Below are positions 24,197 to 32,241 of a stretch of 41,842 nt of DNA, piece after piece. Source of the DNA: an uncultured Microbacterium sp. (GTDB lineage Bacteria > Actinomycetota > Actinomycetes > Actinomycetales > Microbacteriaceae); assembly GCA_913774845.1 (NCBI GenBank), contig CAJYJO010000001.1, forward strand, positions 1 through 41,842, in the 5' to 3' direction. The position numbers were made by a program, and so were the translations under genes. The first letter of the stretch is position 1; each line of letters begins with the position of its first letter. The notes under the pieces are model-generated. The model saw only the letters and a program-made list of their open reading frames with translations. It had not been told where the DNA came from and ran no database searches.

Positions 24197-24339
24197 GACG
24201 TCCCTCCCGCGGGTCGACTCGACGCATCGATGTCATCATCTCAGTCACCCGATGGTGCGCCGCCGATTTATCCTGCCCGACGGCACGGGATTCGCTCGAT
24301 GAGAGAAGAGGGCACTCCGGCAGGGTGGTGCCTAAATGA

Positions 24340-24362
24340 TCGGTTCGAGTGGGTCGAACCGA
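24340..24362 (-). terminator. hairpin terminator
   Basis: TCGGTTCGA (24340-24348), loop GTGGG, TCGAACCGA (24354-24362): a perfect 9-bp stem nine bases after the minus-strand stop at 24372. It is placed to end the transcript of the four-gene minus-strand set starting at 26186. Confidence 0.65.
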
Positions 24363-24371
24363 AGCAGCTTG

Positions 24372-24884
24372 TCACGACACTGTCAGGTCGAGCTCGCGAA
24401 GCGAGTAACCCGCCGGCACCCGACCCGTCTCGTAATAGGAAATGAAGACGGGGGCTGCTTGCTCGGCCGTGAAGTCCTCGCCGGCATGAACAAACACGCA
24501 TCGTGTTTGGCGCCACGTCACCGGTATCGCGGCAGGTCCCGCTTGCGCGGTGTGCGGCCGGCCCACAACGAACTGACGAGGCGCACCTTCAGAGTCGATC
24601 TCACGCAATTCGAGCGTCATGAGCTGCGCATTGCCCGAGCTCTGCAGGAACTCCTTGGGAGACATGTCGTTGTCAGGCCAGAGCTCTCCTTCCGGAATGC
24701 GCCAGAGCGAGAATGCCCAAAAGCTCGCTCCGTTCATCCGGCTCAGGGATACGGCCAGCTCCGTATGTGCAGCGAACAGGTCGCCGACGGCGCCGCTGCC
24801 GCGCCAATTGATAGTCGCGGCATGTGTGCGTCTCCCTGCTATGTCGGTGTTCGAGGAGGCGCCGCGCGGACGACGCTCATTCAT
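24372..24884 (-). CDS. hypothetical protein (170 aa)
   Basis: I do not recognise a family. The 170-residue product has no signal peptide, a beta-rich look and conserved-looking aromatic runs (NGASFWAFSLWRIPEGELW, VFISYYETGRVPAGYSLREL). An LMTLELREID strand and an FVVGRPHTA segment suggest a small compact domain. Its ATG overlaps the stop of the 32-codon ORF as ATGA, so it belongs to the minus-strand set with the lipoprotein and secreted protein. Its position as last gene behind exported products would suit an immunity or accessory protein, but nothing in the sequence proves this. Confidence 0.6.
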   Translation of the reverse strand: MNERRPRGASSNTDIAGRRTHAATINWRGSGAVGDLFAAHTELAVSLSRMNGASFWAFSLWRIPEGELWPDNDMSPKEFLQSSGNAQLMTLELREIDSEGAPRQFVVGRPHTAQAGPAAIPVTWRQTRCVFVHAGEDFTAEQAAPVFISYYETGRVPAGYSLRELDLTVS

Positions 24885-24979
24885 GAGGACGTGCCGAGCT
24901 TGAATCCGCCGAAGCGGGGTCGGCCTTTGAGCACCTCGTGCCGCCGCACGAGACGTGGTTCTCGGAAAGAGAGGGTCAC
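24881..24979 (-). CDS. small ORF (32 aa), Arg/Lys-rich
   Basis: A GTG at 24979 follows GGAGGCGAG at ideal spacing and opens a 32-codon frame that ends exactly in an ATGA overlap with the next gene. The peptide is basic (about 9 Arg or Lys in 32), with RRHEVLKGRPRFGGFKLG in its middle. Good ribosome site, exact coupling to a real gene and a gap in the operon otherwise left empty support translation. It may be a true small protein or a leader that couples translation. No family is recognised. Confidence 0.45.
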   Translation of the reverse strand: MTLSFREPRLVRRHEVLKGRPRFGGFKLGTSS

Positions 24980-25014
24980 CTCGCCTCCGGGCCGCCGGTT
25001 GCGATCGACCGGCG

Positions 25015-25593
25015 TCAACGCGTTACTTCGAACGCCCATGTGACCGAATTGGAGAACGGACGCCCTTGATCCTCCGCGAAGTAGCTGGCGGCCACAGTGA
25101 ACACGCTGGCGGCGGCCGTCGCGGGAAACAGAGGACTGAGATCAACGATGACGTCGTCGCCGTGCGCGACGACGCCACACGCCGCGCCGGCGACGCAGCT
25201 GACGTAGCGTGGCGGTGGCTGGAGAGGATCGACGTCCTTCAGCGCGGTGGGGTAGATGCCAACGGTCACCTCCGAAGGCATGGCCGACCGTTGCAGGGTG
25301 AGTTCCAAGTTAGCGGCGTGCGTGACGAACCCCACTTTGTCCACGCTCTCGGGCGGCGGTTGGTCGCGCGCATTTCCCGTCCGCCAATCGATGGCGAACG
25401 CGTCGATGCTGATGCCGTTGACGACCAATGTTGGCGGGTCGTCAGGAAGGTCTTGCGCTTCTTGCAGGAGCATTTCCCGTCCTTCCTCCTGTGAATCTAT
25501 TGCGTCCTCGAACGGCGCGCATGAAGCGAGACAAATGAGCAGCGCGACGGTCGTTGTCGCTCTGATCAACCTCACGGACGATGTGCGTTGCAT
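25015..25593 (-). CDS. predicted lipoprotein
   Basis: A 192-residue lipoprotein. The N-terminus (RLIRATTTVALLICLASCAP) has positive charges, a hydrophobic stretch and the lipobox LASC, so cysteine about 25 should carry the lipid on the outer face of the membrane. The mature part is acidic at first (EDAIDSQEEGREMLLQEAQD) and then beta-rich with two more cysteines in a CVAGAAC motif. Its start overlaps the secreted-protein gene by 22 bases, so both are on one transcript. No family is recognised; together with the secreted partner it may form a surface-associated pair. Confidence 0.72.
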   Translation of the reverse strand: MQRTSSVRLIRATTTVALLICLASCAPFEDAIDSQEEGREMLLQEAQDLPDDPPTLVVNGISIDAFAIDWRTGNARDQPPPESVDKVGFVTHAANLELTLQRSAMPSEVTVGIYPTALKDVDPLQPPPRYVSCVAGAACGVVAHGDDVIVDLSPLFPATAAASVFTVAASYFAEDQGRPFSNSVTWAFEVTR

Positions 25594-26186
25594 CCGAAGC
25601 GGCTCTCGGACTCGCTCGATGTGCTCGCGAAGTAGTTCGTGTCGCCGATCAGGACGCGATGGTGACCGTTACCTCGATACGTCTGCTGACTGGAGTCGGA
25701 GCATACGAGCTTCCGGTTGCTGTCAATTGCCTTTTGGGTGCCCCGCCTATCCTCGCGGGGAGTCGCTCCAAGGCTATGCCAGGCGCCGAGATACCCCAGT
25801 TTCACAATCTCCGCCGACACCTGAATCTCACGCGGAGCCGCGGAGCATCGATATGTTCGCGCATGGAGTGAAGCGAAGGAACCGCTGCGGTGAACGTTCT
25901 CCGTCAGTCCGTGGCAACCGTAAGGATTCTCGCGGATGACGGCGCTCTTCGTGCTGAGGTCGTCCGAGTCTCCCGCGCCCGCTGATGACAGGCCCGATTC
26001 GTTCTCGTCAACGAAGGGGTTGGCAGGATCGAAGTAGTGACCGTTCTCATCGATATAGGGCTCGGTGGGATAAGGAAGCTCTCCGGTCGTCGCCGCGGCA
26101 GGAACCGCGATGAGCAAAGACGTGGTCGCCACCGTCGCAATAGCAACAGCCTTTGGCCATGCGATTCCCTGGCGCTTCTTCATCAT
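25572..26186 (-). CDS. secreted cysteine-containing protein
   Basis: A 204-residue exported protein. The signal peptide is MMKKRQGIAWPKAVAIATVA, followed by more hydrophobic residues and an AAA cleavage region near residue 33. After an acidic, disordered linker, a compact domain contains four cysteines (YGCHG, TYRCSAAP, LVCSDSS, FGCNAH) that can form two disulfides, with QTYRGNGHHRVL near the end. Small secreted proteins with this Cys and YRGxGxH pattern are common in actinobacteria and of unknown role. GGAGA precedes the ATG at 26186. It heads the four-gene minus-strand set with a lipoprotein, a 32-codon ORF and a hypothetical. Confidence 0.72.
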   Translation of the reverse strand: MMKKRQGIAWPKAVAIATVATTSLLIAVPAAATTGELPYPTEPYIDENGHYFDPANPFVDENESGLSSAGAGDSDDLSTKSAVIRENPYGCHGLTENVHRSGSFASLHARTYRCSAAPREIQVSAEIVKLGYLGAWHSLGATPREDRRGTQKAIDSNRKLVCSDSSQQTYRGNGHHRVLIGDTNYFASTSSESESRFGCNAHRP

Positions 26187-26664
26187 CGTGTTCTCCGTTC
26201 CCGTGCGATGTTGTTCAGCGCTACGTGTGAGCGCGTGATGTCAAGATGATGCGGCGAGTCCATCGCATCGCTTGCTGAGGCTTACCGCGTTCCCGGGTGA
26301 ATTTGCGCGGGGCGGGCCCTGCGGCGTCGCCCGAGGAACCCGGAGGTAAAACCGACTCGCCCTTCGTGCCCGGGCCGACGCCGGTGTCACCGCGCGTGGT
26401 CGTAGGCTCCGCGAGCTGTCAATCACGGACGCCCGAGTGCTGCGGTACAGCAACGCAAAATCATCCGCTTCTTCACCCATGGCGCCTCGGCTAATCACGC
26501 GACTCTCCGGCCCGCTTTGAAAGCGAGGAGGCGTGTTCAGGCCTCGAGGCTGTAGAGCGAATTCGCCGCCGGGCGAACCCTGGCACTCGCCCCGCTCGCT
26601 GTCGAGGCTCTCCGCGCGGGCGGCTCGACGGTCCTAGCGTCCGAGCCGACCGGGAGGACGACAC
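26187..26664. other. divergent intergenic region with molybdoenzyme promoter
   Basis: No gene is supported in these 478 bases. The reading frames present have no ribosome site and poor codon use. At the right end TAGCGT at 26635-26640 (within CCTAGCGT) is a likely -10 element, 25 bases ahead of the ATG at 26665, which has GGGAGG at good spacing. The promoter of the secreted-protein set must lie at the left end. Confidence 0.5.
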
Positions 26665-29136
26665 ATGATCGACCGCATCGAGCACATCTGGGGCACGCGC
26701 ACCCCATTCGCGCAGGGGGAGCGGTGGCCCGTCCGCGTTGACCTGAAGCTCGCCGACGGGCTGACCGAGGGCGACGTCGACCGCTGGGTGCAGTCGGCGT
26801 GTGTGCTGTGCAGCAACGGGTGCGGCACCGACATCGCCGTGAAGGACGGGCGGATGGTGGGCGTCCGCGGTCGCCCGATGGACATCGTCAACCATGGGCG
26901 CCTCGGCCCGAAGGGGCTGTTCGGCGGCTGGCAGGGGATGGACAACCCCGACCGGCTTACCCGCCCGCTGATCCGCGAGAACGGCGAACTCGTCGAAACT
27001 GACTGGGACACCGCGATGTCGCGCATCGTCGCTCGCAGCCAGCAGCTCCTCGAAGAGAAAGGCCCGCTCACCCATGGGTTTTACAGCTCGGGGCAGCTGT
27101 TCCTCGAGGAGTACTACGCCCTCGGCATCATCGGGAAGGCCGGTCTCGGCACCCCGCACATGGACGGCAACACCCGGTTGTGCACGGCGACGGCTGCGGC
27201 ATCCATGAAAGAGAGCTTCGGCTCCGACGGCCAACCCGGCAGCTATGCCGACATCGACGAGTGCGACGCCATCTTCCTCTTCGGGCACAACATGGCCGAG
27301 ACGCAGACCGTGCTGTGGACGCGGGTGCTCGACCGGCTCGCCGGCCCTAATCCGCCACGCGTGGTGTGCGTCGATCCGCGGTTGACCGAGGTCGCGCGCC
27401 GCGCGGACGTGCACCTCGCCGTGCGTCCGGGCACGAATCTCGCGCTGATGAACGGGCTGATCCGCGAACTCCTCGTGCACGGGTGGATCGATGAGGACTA
27501 CATCGCCGCGCACACCGTCGGCTTCGACGAGCTGAGGACCACCGTCGAGCCCTGGACGCCCGAGGCCGTCGCCGAGACGTGCGGAGTCGACGCCGACGAC
27601 GTGCGTGACGCGGCGCGGCTGTTCGCGGCATCCGATCGCGTGCTCTCGACGGTGCTGCAGGGGTTCTATCAGGCCTCGGATGCCACGGCCGCGGCGTGCC
27701 AGGTCAACAACCTGCACCTGCTGACCGGGCGGATCGGGCTGCAGGGATGCGGCATCCTGCAGATGAACGGTCAGCCCACCGCGCAGAATGCGCGGGAGGC
27801 CGGCGCCGACGGCGACTTGCCCGGCTTCCGCAATTGGGAGAACCCCGAGCACGTGCGCCAGCTCGCCGAGCTCTGGGGCGTGCACGTCGACAAGATCCCG
27901 CACTGGTCGCCGCCGACGCACGCGATGCAGATCTTCCGGTACGCCGAACAGGGCAGCATCGAGTTCCTGTGGGTGCAGGCGACGAACCCCGCGGTGTCGA
28001 TGCCGCAGTCCGAGCGCATCCGGCGGATCCTCGCCCAACCGGAGCTGTTCCTCGTCGTGCAGGACCTCTACCTCACCGAGACCGCGATGCTCGCCGACGT
28101 CGTGCTGCCCGCGGCGGGGTGGGGCGAGAAGCAGGGCACGTTCACGAATGTGAACCGCACGGTGCACCTCTCGGAGAAGGCCGTCGAGCCGCCCGGGGAG
28201 GCGCGCAGCGACCTCGACATCTTCCTCGACTACGCCCGACGCATGGACTTCCGCCGCGACGACGGCGCCCCGCTGCTCGACTGGACGAGTCCCGAAGACG
28301 GCTTCCGCGCCTGGCAGGAGTGCACCCGCGGGCGACTCTGCGACTACACCGGCCTCAGCTACGAGAAGCTCCGCGGCGGCAGCGGCGTGCCCTGGCCGTG
28401 CAACGACGAGCACCCCGACGGCACCGTGCGCCTGTACGGCGACGGCATCTTCCCCACCGACCTCGACCGTGCCGAGACGTACGGCCACGACCTTCTCACC
28501 GGGGCGACCGTCGGCCCGGTGAACTACAAGGCCATGCGCGTCGACGGCCGCGCCATCTTGAAAGCGGCGGCGTACAACCCTCCGCACGAGACGCCGAGCG
28601 AGCAGTTCCCGCTGCAGTACTCGACGGGACGCACGGTCTACCAGTTCCACACCCGCACCAAGACCGGCCGCGCGCGTCAGCTGCAGCGGGCGGCCCCCTC
28701 GGCGTGGGTCGAGCTGTCTCGGACGGATGCCGCGGAGCGCGGCATCCACGAAGGAGATCTCGTGCGGGTGACCTCGGCACGGGGCGAGATCGTCGTTCCG
28801 GCGCGCGTCGGCGATGTGCGCGAGGGGTGCGTCTTCGCCCCATTCCATTACGGGTACTGGGAGGAGGGGCGGTCGGGGCCCGACGGGCATCCGACCGCGG
28901 CGAACGAGCTGACGATGACGGAGTGGGACCCGGTGTCGAAGCAGCCGCTGTTCAAGGTCGCGGCGGTGGAGGTGCGGAAGGTGGCCGACGGGGTCGGCCC
29001 GGCACCGGCGCCGACGACGACGGCATCCCGTCCGGCCTCGCCCGTGCCCACCACGGTCGGCGGGCCCGAGGCGGAAGCGCACGAGTCGCTGCGGCCGGTC
29101 GATCCGCCGCAGATCGCCACGGGGGAGGAAGCATGA
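26665..29136 (+). CDS. molybdopterin oxidoreductase (nitrate reductase/formate dehydrogenase-like)
   Basis: An 823-residue enzyme of the DMSO-reductase family, closest in style to assimilatory nitrate reductases. Near the N-terminus CVLCSNGC (Cys46, Cys49, Cys53) starts the [4Fe-4S] site, but the fourth ligand, normally Cys in an N-x-G-x-L-C-x-K-G motif, is glycine here (NHGRLGPKGLFGG, residue 81). NTRLCTATAAAS (Cys173) supplies the likely molybdenum ligand. The cofactor-binding segments FLFGHNMAET, QVNNLHLLTGRIGLQGCGIL and QGTFTNVNRTVHLSEKA follow in the usual order. The C-terminal 50 residues are a Pro/Thr-rich tail. No twin-arginine signal is present, so it is cytosolic. Its stop overlaps the next start as ATGA. 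Confidence 0.85.
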   Translation: MIDRIEHIWGTRTPFAQGERWPVRVDLKLADGLTEGDVDRWVQSACVLCSNGCGTDIAVKDGRMVGVRGRPMDIVNHGRLGPKGLFGGWQGMDNPDRLTRPLIRENGELVETDWDTAMSRIVARSQQLLEEKGPLTHGFYSSGQLFLEEYYALGIIGKAGLGTPHMDGNTRLCTATAAASMKESFGSDGQPGSYADIDECDAIFLFGHNMAETQTVLWTRVLDRLAGPNPPRVVCVDPRLTEVARRADVHLAVRPGTNLALMNGLIRELLVHGWIDEDYIAAHTVGFDELRTTVEPWTPEAVAETCGVDADDVRDAARLFAASDRVLSTVLQGFYQASDATAAACQVNNLHLLTGRIGLQGCGILQMNGQPTAQNAREAGADGDLPGFRNWENPEHVRQLAELWGVHVDKIPHWSPPTHAMQIFRYAEQGSIEFLWVQATNPAVSMPQSERIRRILAQPELFLVVQDLYLTETAMLADVVLPAAGWGEKQGTFTNVNRTVHLSEKAVEPPGEARSDLDIFLDYARRMDFRRDDGAPLLDWTSPEDGFRAWQECTRGRLCDYTGLSYEKLRGGSGVPWPCNDEHPDGTVRLYGDGIFPTDLDRAETYGHDLLTGATVGPVNYKAMRVDGRAILKAAAYNPPHETPSEQFPLQYSTGRTVYQFHTRTKTGRARQLQRAAPSAWVELSRTDAAERGIHEGDLVRVTSARGEIVVPARVGDVREGCVFAPFHYGYWEEGRSGPDGHPTAANELTMTEWDPVSKQPLFKVAAVEVRKVADGVGPAPAPTTTASRPASPVPTTVGGPEAEAHESLRPVDPPQIATGEEA

Positions 29137-29591
29137 ACCTCGCGCCCTACATCGGCCTGCTGCACGCGGGAGAGGACGTGCTCGCCCGCTCGCTCCGGCA
29201 GCTCGCGGACGGGCACGGCGACGAGCCCGACGTCTACCACCTGGCGCACACGCTCGCGACGCAGTGCGACGAGCACGGCCGTCGGCTCGCACCGGTCGTC
29301 GAGCGGTACGGGGAGAAACCGGATGCCGAGCCCGAACGCTTCCACGCCGAGGCGATGAGCGAGAGTCGCGGTGGTCCGCTCGGGCTGCTCCGCGACCTGC
29401 AGGACCTCCACGCCCTGGTCGGCTTCGTCGACACGACGTGGACCGTGGTGAAGCAGGCCGCCCTCGCCCTGCGCGACGAGGAACTGCTCGCGATCGTCGA
29501 AGACTGCGAGGCGCAGACGAAGGTGCAGCAAGACTGGCTCTCGACGCGGCTCAAGCAAGCGGCCCCGCAGGCTCTGCTGGTCGCGTCATGA
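29133..29591 (+). CDS. helical-bundle (ferritin-like) accessory protein
   Basis: A 152-residue all-helical protein that reads as four amphipathic helices with Glu and His at spacings seen in ferritin-like folds (LLHAGEDVLARSLRQLADGH, YHLAHTLATQCDEHGRRLAP, LQDLHALVGFVDTTWTVVKQ, VEDCEAQTKVQQDWLSTRLK). I do not recognise a named family with confidence. It overlaps both the molybdoenzyme and the HPP gene (ATGA at each end), so it is almost certainly a partner of that enzyme, perhaps for assembly, electron transfer or metal supply. Cytosolic; no signal peptide. Confidence 0.7.
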   Translation: MNLAPYIGLLHAGEDVLARSLRQLADGHGDEPDVYHLAHTLATQCDEHGRRLAPVVERYGEKPDAEPERFHAEAMSESRGGPLGLLRDLQDLHALVGFVDTTWTVVKQAALALRDEELLAIVEDCEAQTKVQQDWLSTRLKQAAPQALLVAS

Positions 29592-30121
29592 GCGAGCGCC
29601 TCGGCATCCGCCTCCGGCAGCACCGCGGGGGAGCCGCCCTGTATGCGGGGTCGCTCTCGCTCGTCGTGCTCGCCCTCGCCGGAGCGGTCGGCCTCGCGAT
29701 GCGGCAGCCCTGGCTCTTCCCGAGTCTCGGTCCGACGGTGATGCTGTTCTTCGAATCGCCCGAGTCGCCGTCGTCACGACCGCGGAACGCGCTCGTCGGG
29801 CACGCGGCCGGACTCATCGTGGGGGCGGCGTGCTTCTTCACCTTGGGCCTGAACGGGCAGCCGCCGGTGCCGTCGGGGGGACTCACCGGCACCTACCTCG
29901 TATCGGGCGCCCTCTCCGTCGCCCTCACGACGGTGGTGCTCACCCTGCTGAATACGCCCCACCCGCCCGCGGGAGCGACGACGCTGATCGTGAGCCTCGG
30001 CATCCTGACCCAGCCCGCGCAACTGGCCGCGATGGCCGGAGCGATCGTGCTGATCACGGTGGCGGGGTGGGCGCTGAACCGGATGCTGCTGGGGGCAGAG
30101 AGAGGTGGCGATGGAGCTTGA
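29588..30121 (+). CDS. HPP-family membrane protein
   Basis: A 177-residue membrane protein with four to five hydrophobic segments and the name-giving motif NTPHPPAGATTLIVSLG (about 118-134), plus FPSLGPTVMLFFESPESPSS, which is the other conserved block. HPP proteins of cyanobacteria and plant plastids take part in nitrite transport across the membrane. Coupled by ATGA overlap to a nitrate-reductase-like molybdoenzyme, this one probably handles the enzyme's anion. The CBS domains fused to some HPP proteins are absent. Confidence 0.85.
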   Translation: MSERLGIRLRQHRGGAALYAGSLSLVVLALAGAVGLAMRQPWLFPSLGPTVMLFFESPESPSSRPRNALVGHAAGLIVGAACFFTLGLNGQPPVPSGGLTGTYLVSGALSVALTTVVLTLLNTPHPPAGATTLIVSLGILTQPAQLAAMAGAIVLITVAGWALNRMLLGAERGGDGA

Positions 30122-30125
30122 GCGG

Positions 30126-30166
30126 TCTATCGATAAACGATAGATTGGTATTCATCCTCGATGAAT
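30126..30166. promoter_or_regulatory. twin palindromic operators before DUF2975/XRE genes
   Basis: TCTATCG (30126-30132), spacer ATAAA, CGATAGA (30138-30144) is a perfect 19-bp palindrome. ATTCATC (30150-30156), spacer CTC, GATGAAT (30160-30166) is a second perfect one right behind it. Both precede the DUF2975 gene whose partner encodes a Cro-like protein, so the first is the likely operator; TAGATT at 30141-30146 may be the -10 element lying partly inside it. Confidence 0.65.
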
Positions 30167-30176
30167 GGATGCCGCT

Positions 30177-30662
30177 ATGAGCCTTCTCCTCACCCGCGCA
30201 GCCCAGACAGTGATCGCTCTCGCCCTCATCGGATCGGTCGTCGTGCAGACGATGATCCTGCCGTCGATCTACCGCGACCTCGCCGACGCGCCTCCGGCGG
30301 CGAGAGTGACGTTCGTGGGGCTGTTGGCGCTCGGCATCCTGGCCCTTCAGGTCTTCGCGGTGTGCGTGTGGCGGCTGCTGTCGAAGGTGCGGACGGGGAG
30401 CGTGTTCGCCGAGGCGGCCTTTCGTGACGTCGACGTCATCACGTGGTCGCTCGTCGCCGTCGCCGCGGTGCTCGTGGCGATCGGGCTGCTGCTCGCACCG
30501 GGTGACGTCGCACCCGGGGTGGTCGGGCTGATCGGCGGAGCCGCGGTGGTCATCGGCGGCGTCGCGTTGCTCGTGCGCGTGATGAAGGGAATGCTGAGGC
30601 AGGCCATCGCCCGCGAGCGCGAGGTCGTGGGGCTGCGCGCCGAACTCGGCGAGGTGATTTGA
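30177..30662 (+). CDS. DUF2975 membrane protein
   Basis: A 161-residue protein with four hydrophobic segments (LIGSVVVQTMILPSIYRDL, VGLLALGILALQVFAVCVWR, WSLVAVAAVLVAIGLLL, GGAAVVIGGVALLVRVMKGM) and a charged C-terminus, typical of DUF2975. In many actinobacteria this gene is paired with a small Cro/XRE regulator, as here (next start one base after the stop). The conserved GSVFAEAAFRDVD loop is present. ATG at 30177 is chosen, with an in-frame ATG at 30165 as alternative; neither has a strong ribosome site. The pair may form a sensor and regulator unit; function unknown. Confidence 0.82.
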   Translation: MSLLLTRAAQTVIALALIGSVVVQTMILPSIYRDLADAPPAARVTFVGLLALGILALQVFAVCVWRLLSKVRTGSVFAEAAFRDVDVITWSLVAVAAVLVAIGLLLAPGDVAPGVVGLIGGAAVVIGGVALLVRVMKGMLRQAIAREREVVGLRAELGEVI

Positions 30663-30663
30663 G

Positions 30664-30915
30664 GTGCCGATCGTCATCGACATCGACGTGATGATCGCGC
30701 GCCGCAAGATGGGCGTCGGCGAGCTCGCCGACCGCATCGGTATCACCCCCGCCAACCTCGCGGTGCTGAAGAACGGGCGCGCCAAGGCCGTGCGGTTCTC
30801 GACTCTCAGCGCGCTGTGTGAGGTGCTCGACTGTCAGCCCGGCGATCTGCTGCGGTGGGAGCCCGAAGGCGAGACAGCGGCGGAGGAAGCGGCGCTCACC
30901 GACAGCCGCACCTGA
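30664..30915 (+). CDS. Cro/XRE-family regulator (YozG-like)
   Basis: An 83-residue DNA-binding protein that is almost entirely one helix-turn-helix domain: VMIARRKMGVGELADRIGIT then PANLAVLKNGRAKAVRFSTL and LCEVLDCQPGDLLRWEPEGE. It starts with GTG one base after the DUF2975 stop, so the two are coupled. Small proteins of this type normally bind an operator before their own operon; the palindrome at 30126-30144 is the obvious candidate. Confidence 0.88.
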   Translation: MPIVIDIDVMIARRKMGVGELADRIGITPANLAVLKNGRAKAVRFSTLSALCEVLDCQPGDLLRWEPEGETAAEEAALTDSRT

Positions 30916-30921
30916 GGCGGC

Positions 30922-31527
30922 CTACGGCAGACGGATGCCGAGCGACCGCAGCTCGAGATCGGCGAGTCGCCGCGTCACCTCGGGGTCGCCACGCCGCCAG
31001 GCGCTGAGGGCATCCGGGGCGACCTTCGCGATGACGCCGACCTTCTGATTTGTCAGGGCCCGCAGAGCGAGCAGGTCGGTGGTGTCGGGGCCGCGCCGCA
31101 GCAGTGCCTTCGTGCGCGACGCCCGGTTGATAAAGCGCAGTCGCGGCACGAGCCAGACGAGCAGCACCAGCAGGATCGGGAGCGCGGCGACGCCGACCCC
31201 GAGGACGATGGCGGCCTGCAGCACCAGATCCTGCTGCGTCTGCCCCGCGGACGCGAGGGTATCGCCCGCGTTGCTCGCGGAGTCGAAGGGAGCGCTGATC
31301 CCCTCGCCGATGAGGGGGACTCCGCTCAGCCGGTCGCCGACGTCGGTCATCGACGTACGGAAGTCGGCGCCCGCGGTCTGCATCTGTCGTCCGAACTGCG
31401 CGAGCTGGTTCACCGTGGAGAAGACGACCACACCCGTCACGATGCTCGCCACGATGATGGCGAGGGCGACGACGTCGGCCGTCAGCTGACGCGCGCGTCG
31501 CGCGGCGAAGTCGGAATACAGTTTCAC
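30922..31527 (-). CDS. hypothetical membrane protein (201 aa)
   Basis: A 201-residue protein with two long hydrophobic segments, ADVVALAIIVASIVTGVVVF near residue 20 and VLGVGVAALPILLVLLVWLV near residue 110, separated by an external or cytosolic loop of about 70 polar residues. The C-terminal 60 residues are charged and soluble (TKALLRRGPDTTDLLALRAL). GTG at 31527 is preferred since CAGAGT lies six bases ahead, the leaderless layout; an ATG at 31578 would add 17 unconserved residues. I recognise no named family. It converges with the XRE gene. Confidence 0.68.
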   Translation of the reverse strand: MKLYSDFAARRARQLTADVVALAIIVASIVTGVVVFSTVNQLAQFGRQMQTAGADFRTSMTDVGDRLSGVPLIGEGISAPFDSASNAGDTLASAGQTQQDLVLQAAIVLGVGVAALPILLVLLVWLVPRLRFINRASRTKALLRRGPDTTDLLALRALTNQKVGVIAKVAPDALSAWRRGDPEVTRRLADLELRSLGIRLP

Positions 31528-31670
31528 GCCGTCACTCTGCCACGGGGCGTCGGGTACGGCGGGCAGCGCGTCTCCCACGTTGCCCGAGGGGCGGTCGAGG
31601 AGCGCGGTGTCGCGTGCGGCCCGCCGTCATCCGGCACCGCTTACCCTGGTGCTGTCGGAAGGAGGCGCGC

Positions 31671-32162
31671 ATGTCGCTCATCGCTGTCGCCGCGCACCTC
31701 CGTCATCCGCGCAGGCTCCTGCATCTCGTGCTCCTGAGCGTCGTGGTCATCGCCGGTCTACTGGCGATGCACGCCCTGAACGCCCACGGCACGGCCATGG
31801 TCCATGGAGTGTCAACCGTGCCCGCCGTGACGGTCTCTCACGACCCGCCCCACGCGGGCATGACGAGCGCGCACGCCCACGGCGGCGAGCCGACGGCATC
31901 CGGGATCGCGTCCATGGCTCGACCGATGTCTTCCGGTGCGTCCGCTCACGACGAGCACGCCCCATCGGGGGAGCGCTCGATGGCCTGGATGACGTGCGTT
32001 CTGGCGCTGCTCGTCGCCGTGATCGCCTTCATCGTCCTGGCGGGGGTACGGGCCGAGGGCCCGCGCGGGCTCCGGCCGCAGATGCGGCCGTTCCGCTGGA
32101 CCGTGGTGGCGCACGCGCTCCCGCCTCCCTCGCTCACCGTTCTCTGCATCCGACGCACGTGA
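31671..32162 (+). CDS. DUF6153-type membrane protein, His-rich
   Basis: A 163-residue protein with an N-terminal hydrophobic segment (LLHLVLLSVVVIAGLLAMHA), a His/Met-rich exported loop (HDPPHAGMTSAHAHGG and nearby) and a second membrane segment (MTCVLALLVAVIAFIVLAGV). It resembles actinobacterial DUF6153 proteins, which often stand next to a DUF305 gene, as here 79 bases downstream. His- and Met-rich loops suggest binding of copper or another metal outside the membrane. GGAAGGAGG stands before the ATG at 31671; TACCCT at 31642-31647 may be the -10 element. Confidence 0.78.
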   Translation: MSLIAVAAHLRHPRRLLHLVLLSVVVIAGLLAMHALNAHGTAMVHGVSTVPAVTVSHDPPHAGMTSAHAHGGEPTASGIASMARPMSSGASAHDEHAPSGERSMAWMTCVLALLVAVIAFIVLAGVRAEGPRGLRPQMRPFRWTVVAHALPPPSLTVLCIRRT

Positions 32163-32241
32163 CGGCGCGCCGGCCCGCTCCGCGCGGGCAGCGCACCCCG
32201 CCCGATGTCCTCGGGCCTCACGACCGACTTTGGAGAACACC

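Noticed and set aside
24230-24445. Possible 71-residue plus-strand gene
   Set aside because: It runs across the terminator hairpin and antisense into the hypothetical gene at 24372; no family resemblance and no clear ribosome site.
26241-26498. Possible 85-residue minus-strand gene in the divergent space
   Set aside because: No ribosome site, Arg/Ser-rich composition without motifs, and poor codon use.
26491-29292. A 933-codon open frame on the minus strand
   Set aside because: It is the antisense shadow of the molybdopterin oxidoreductase, whose motifs are unmistakable on the plus strand.
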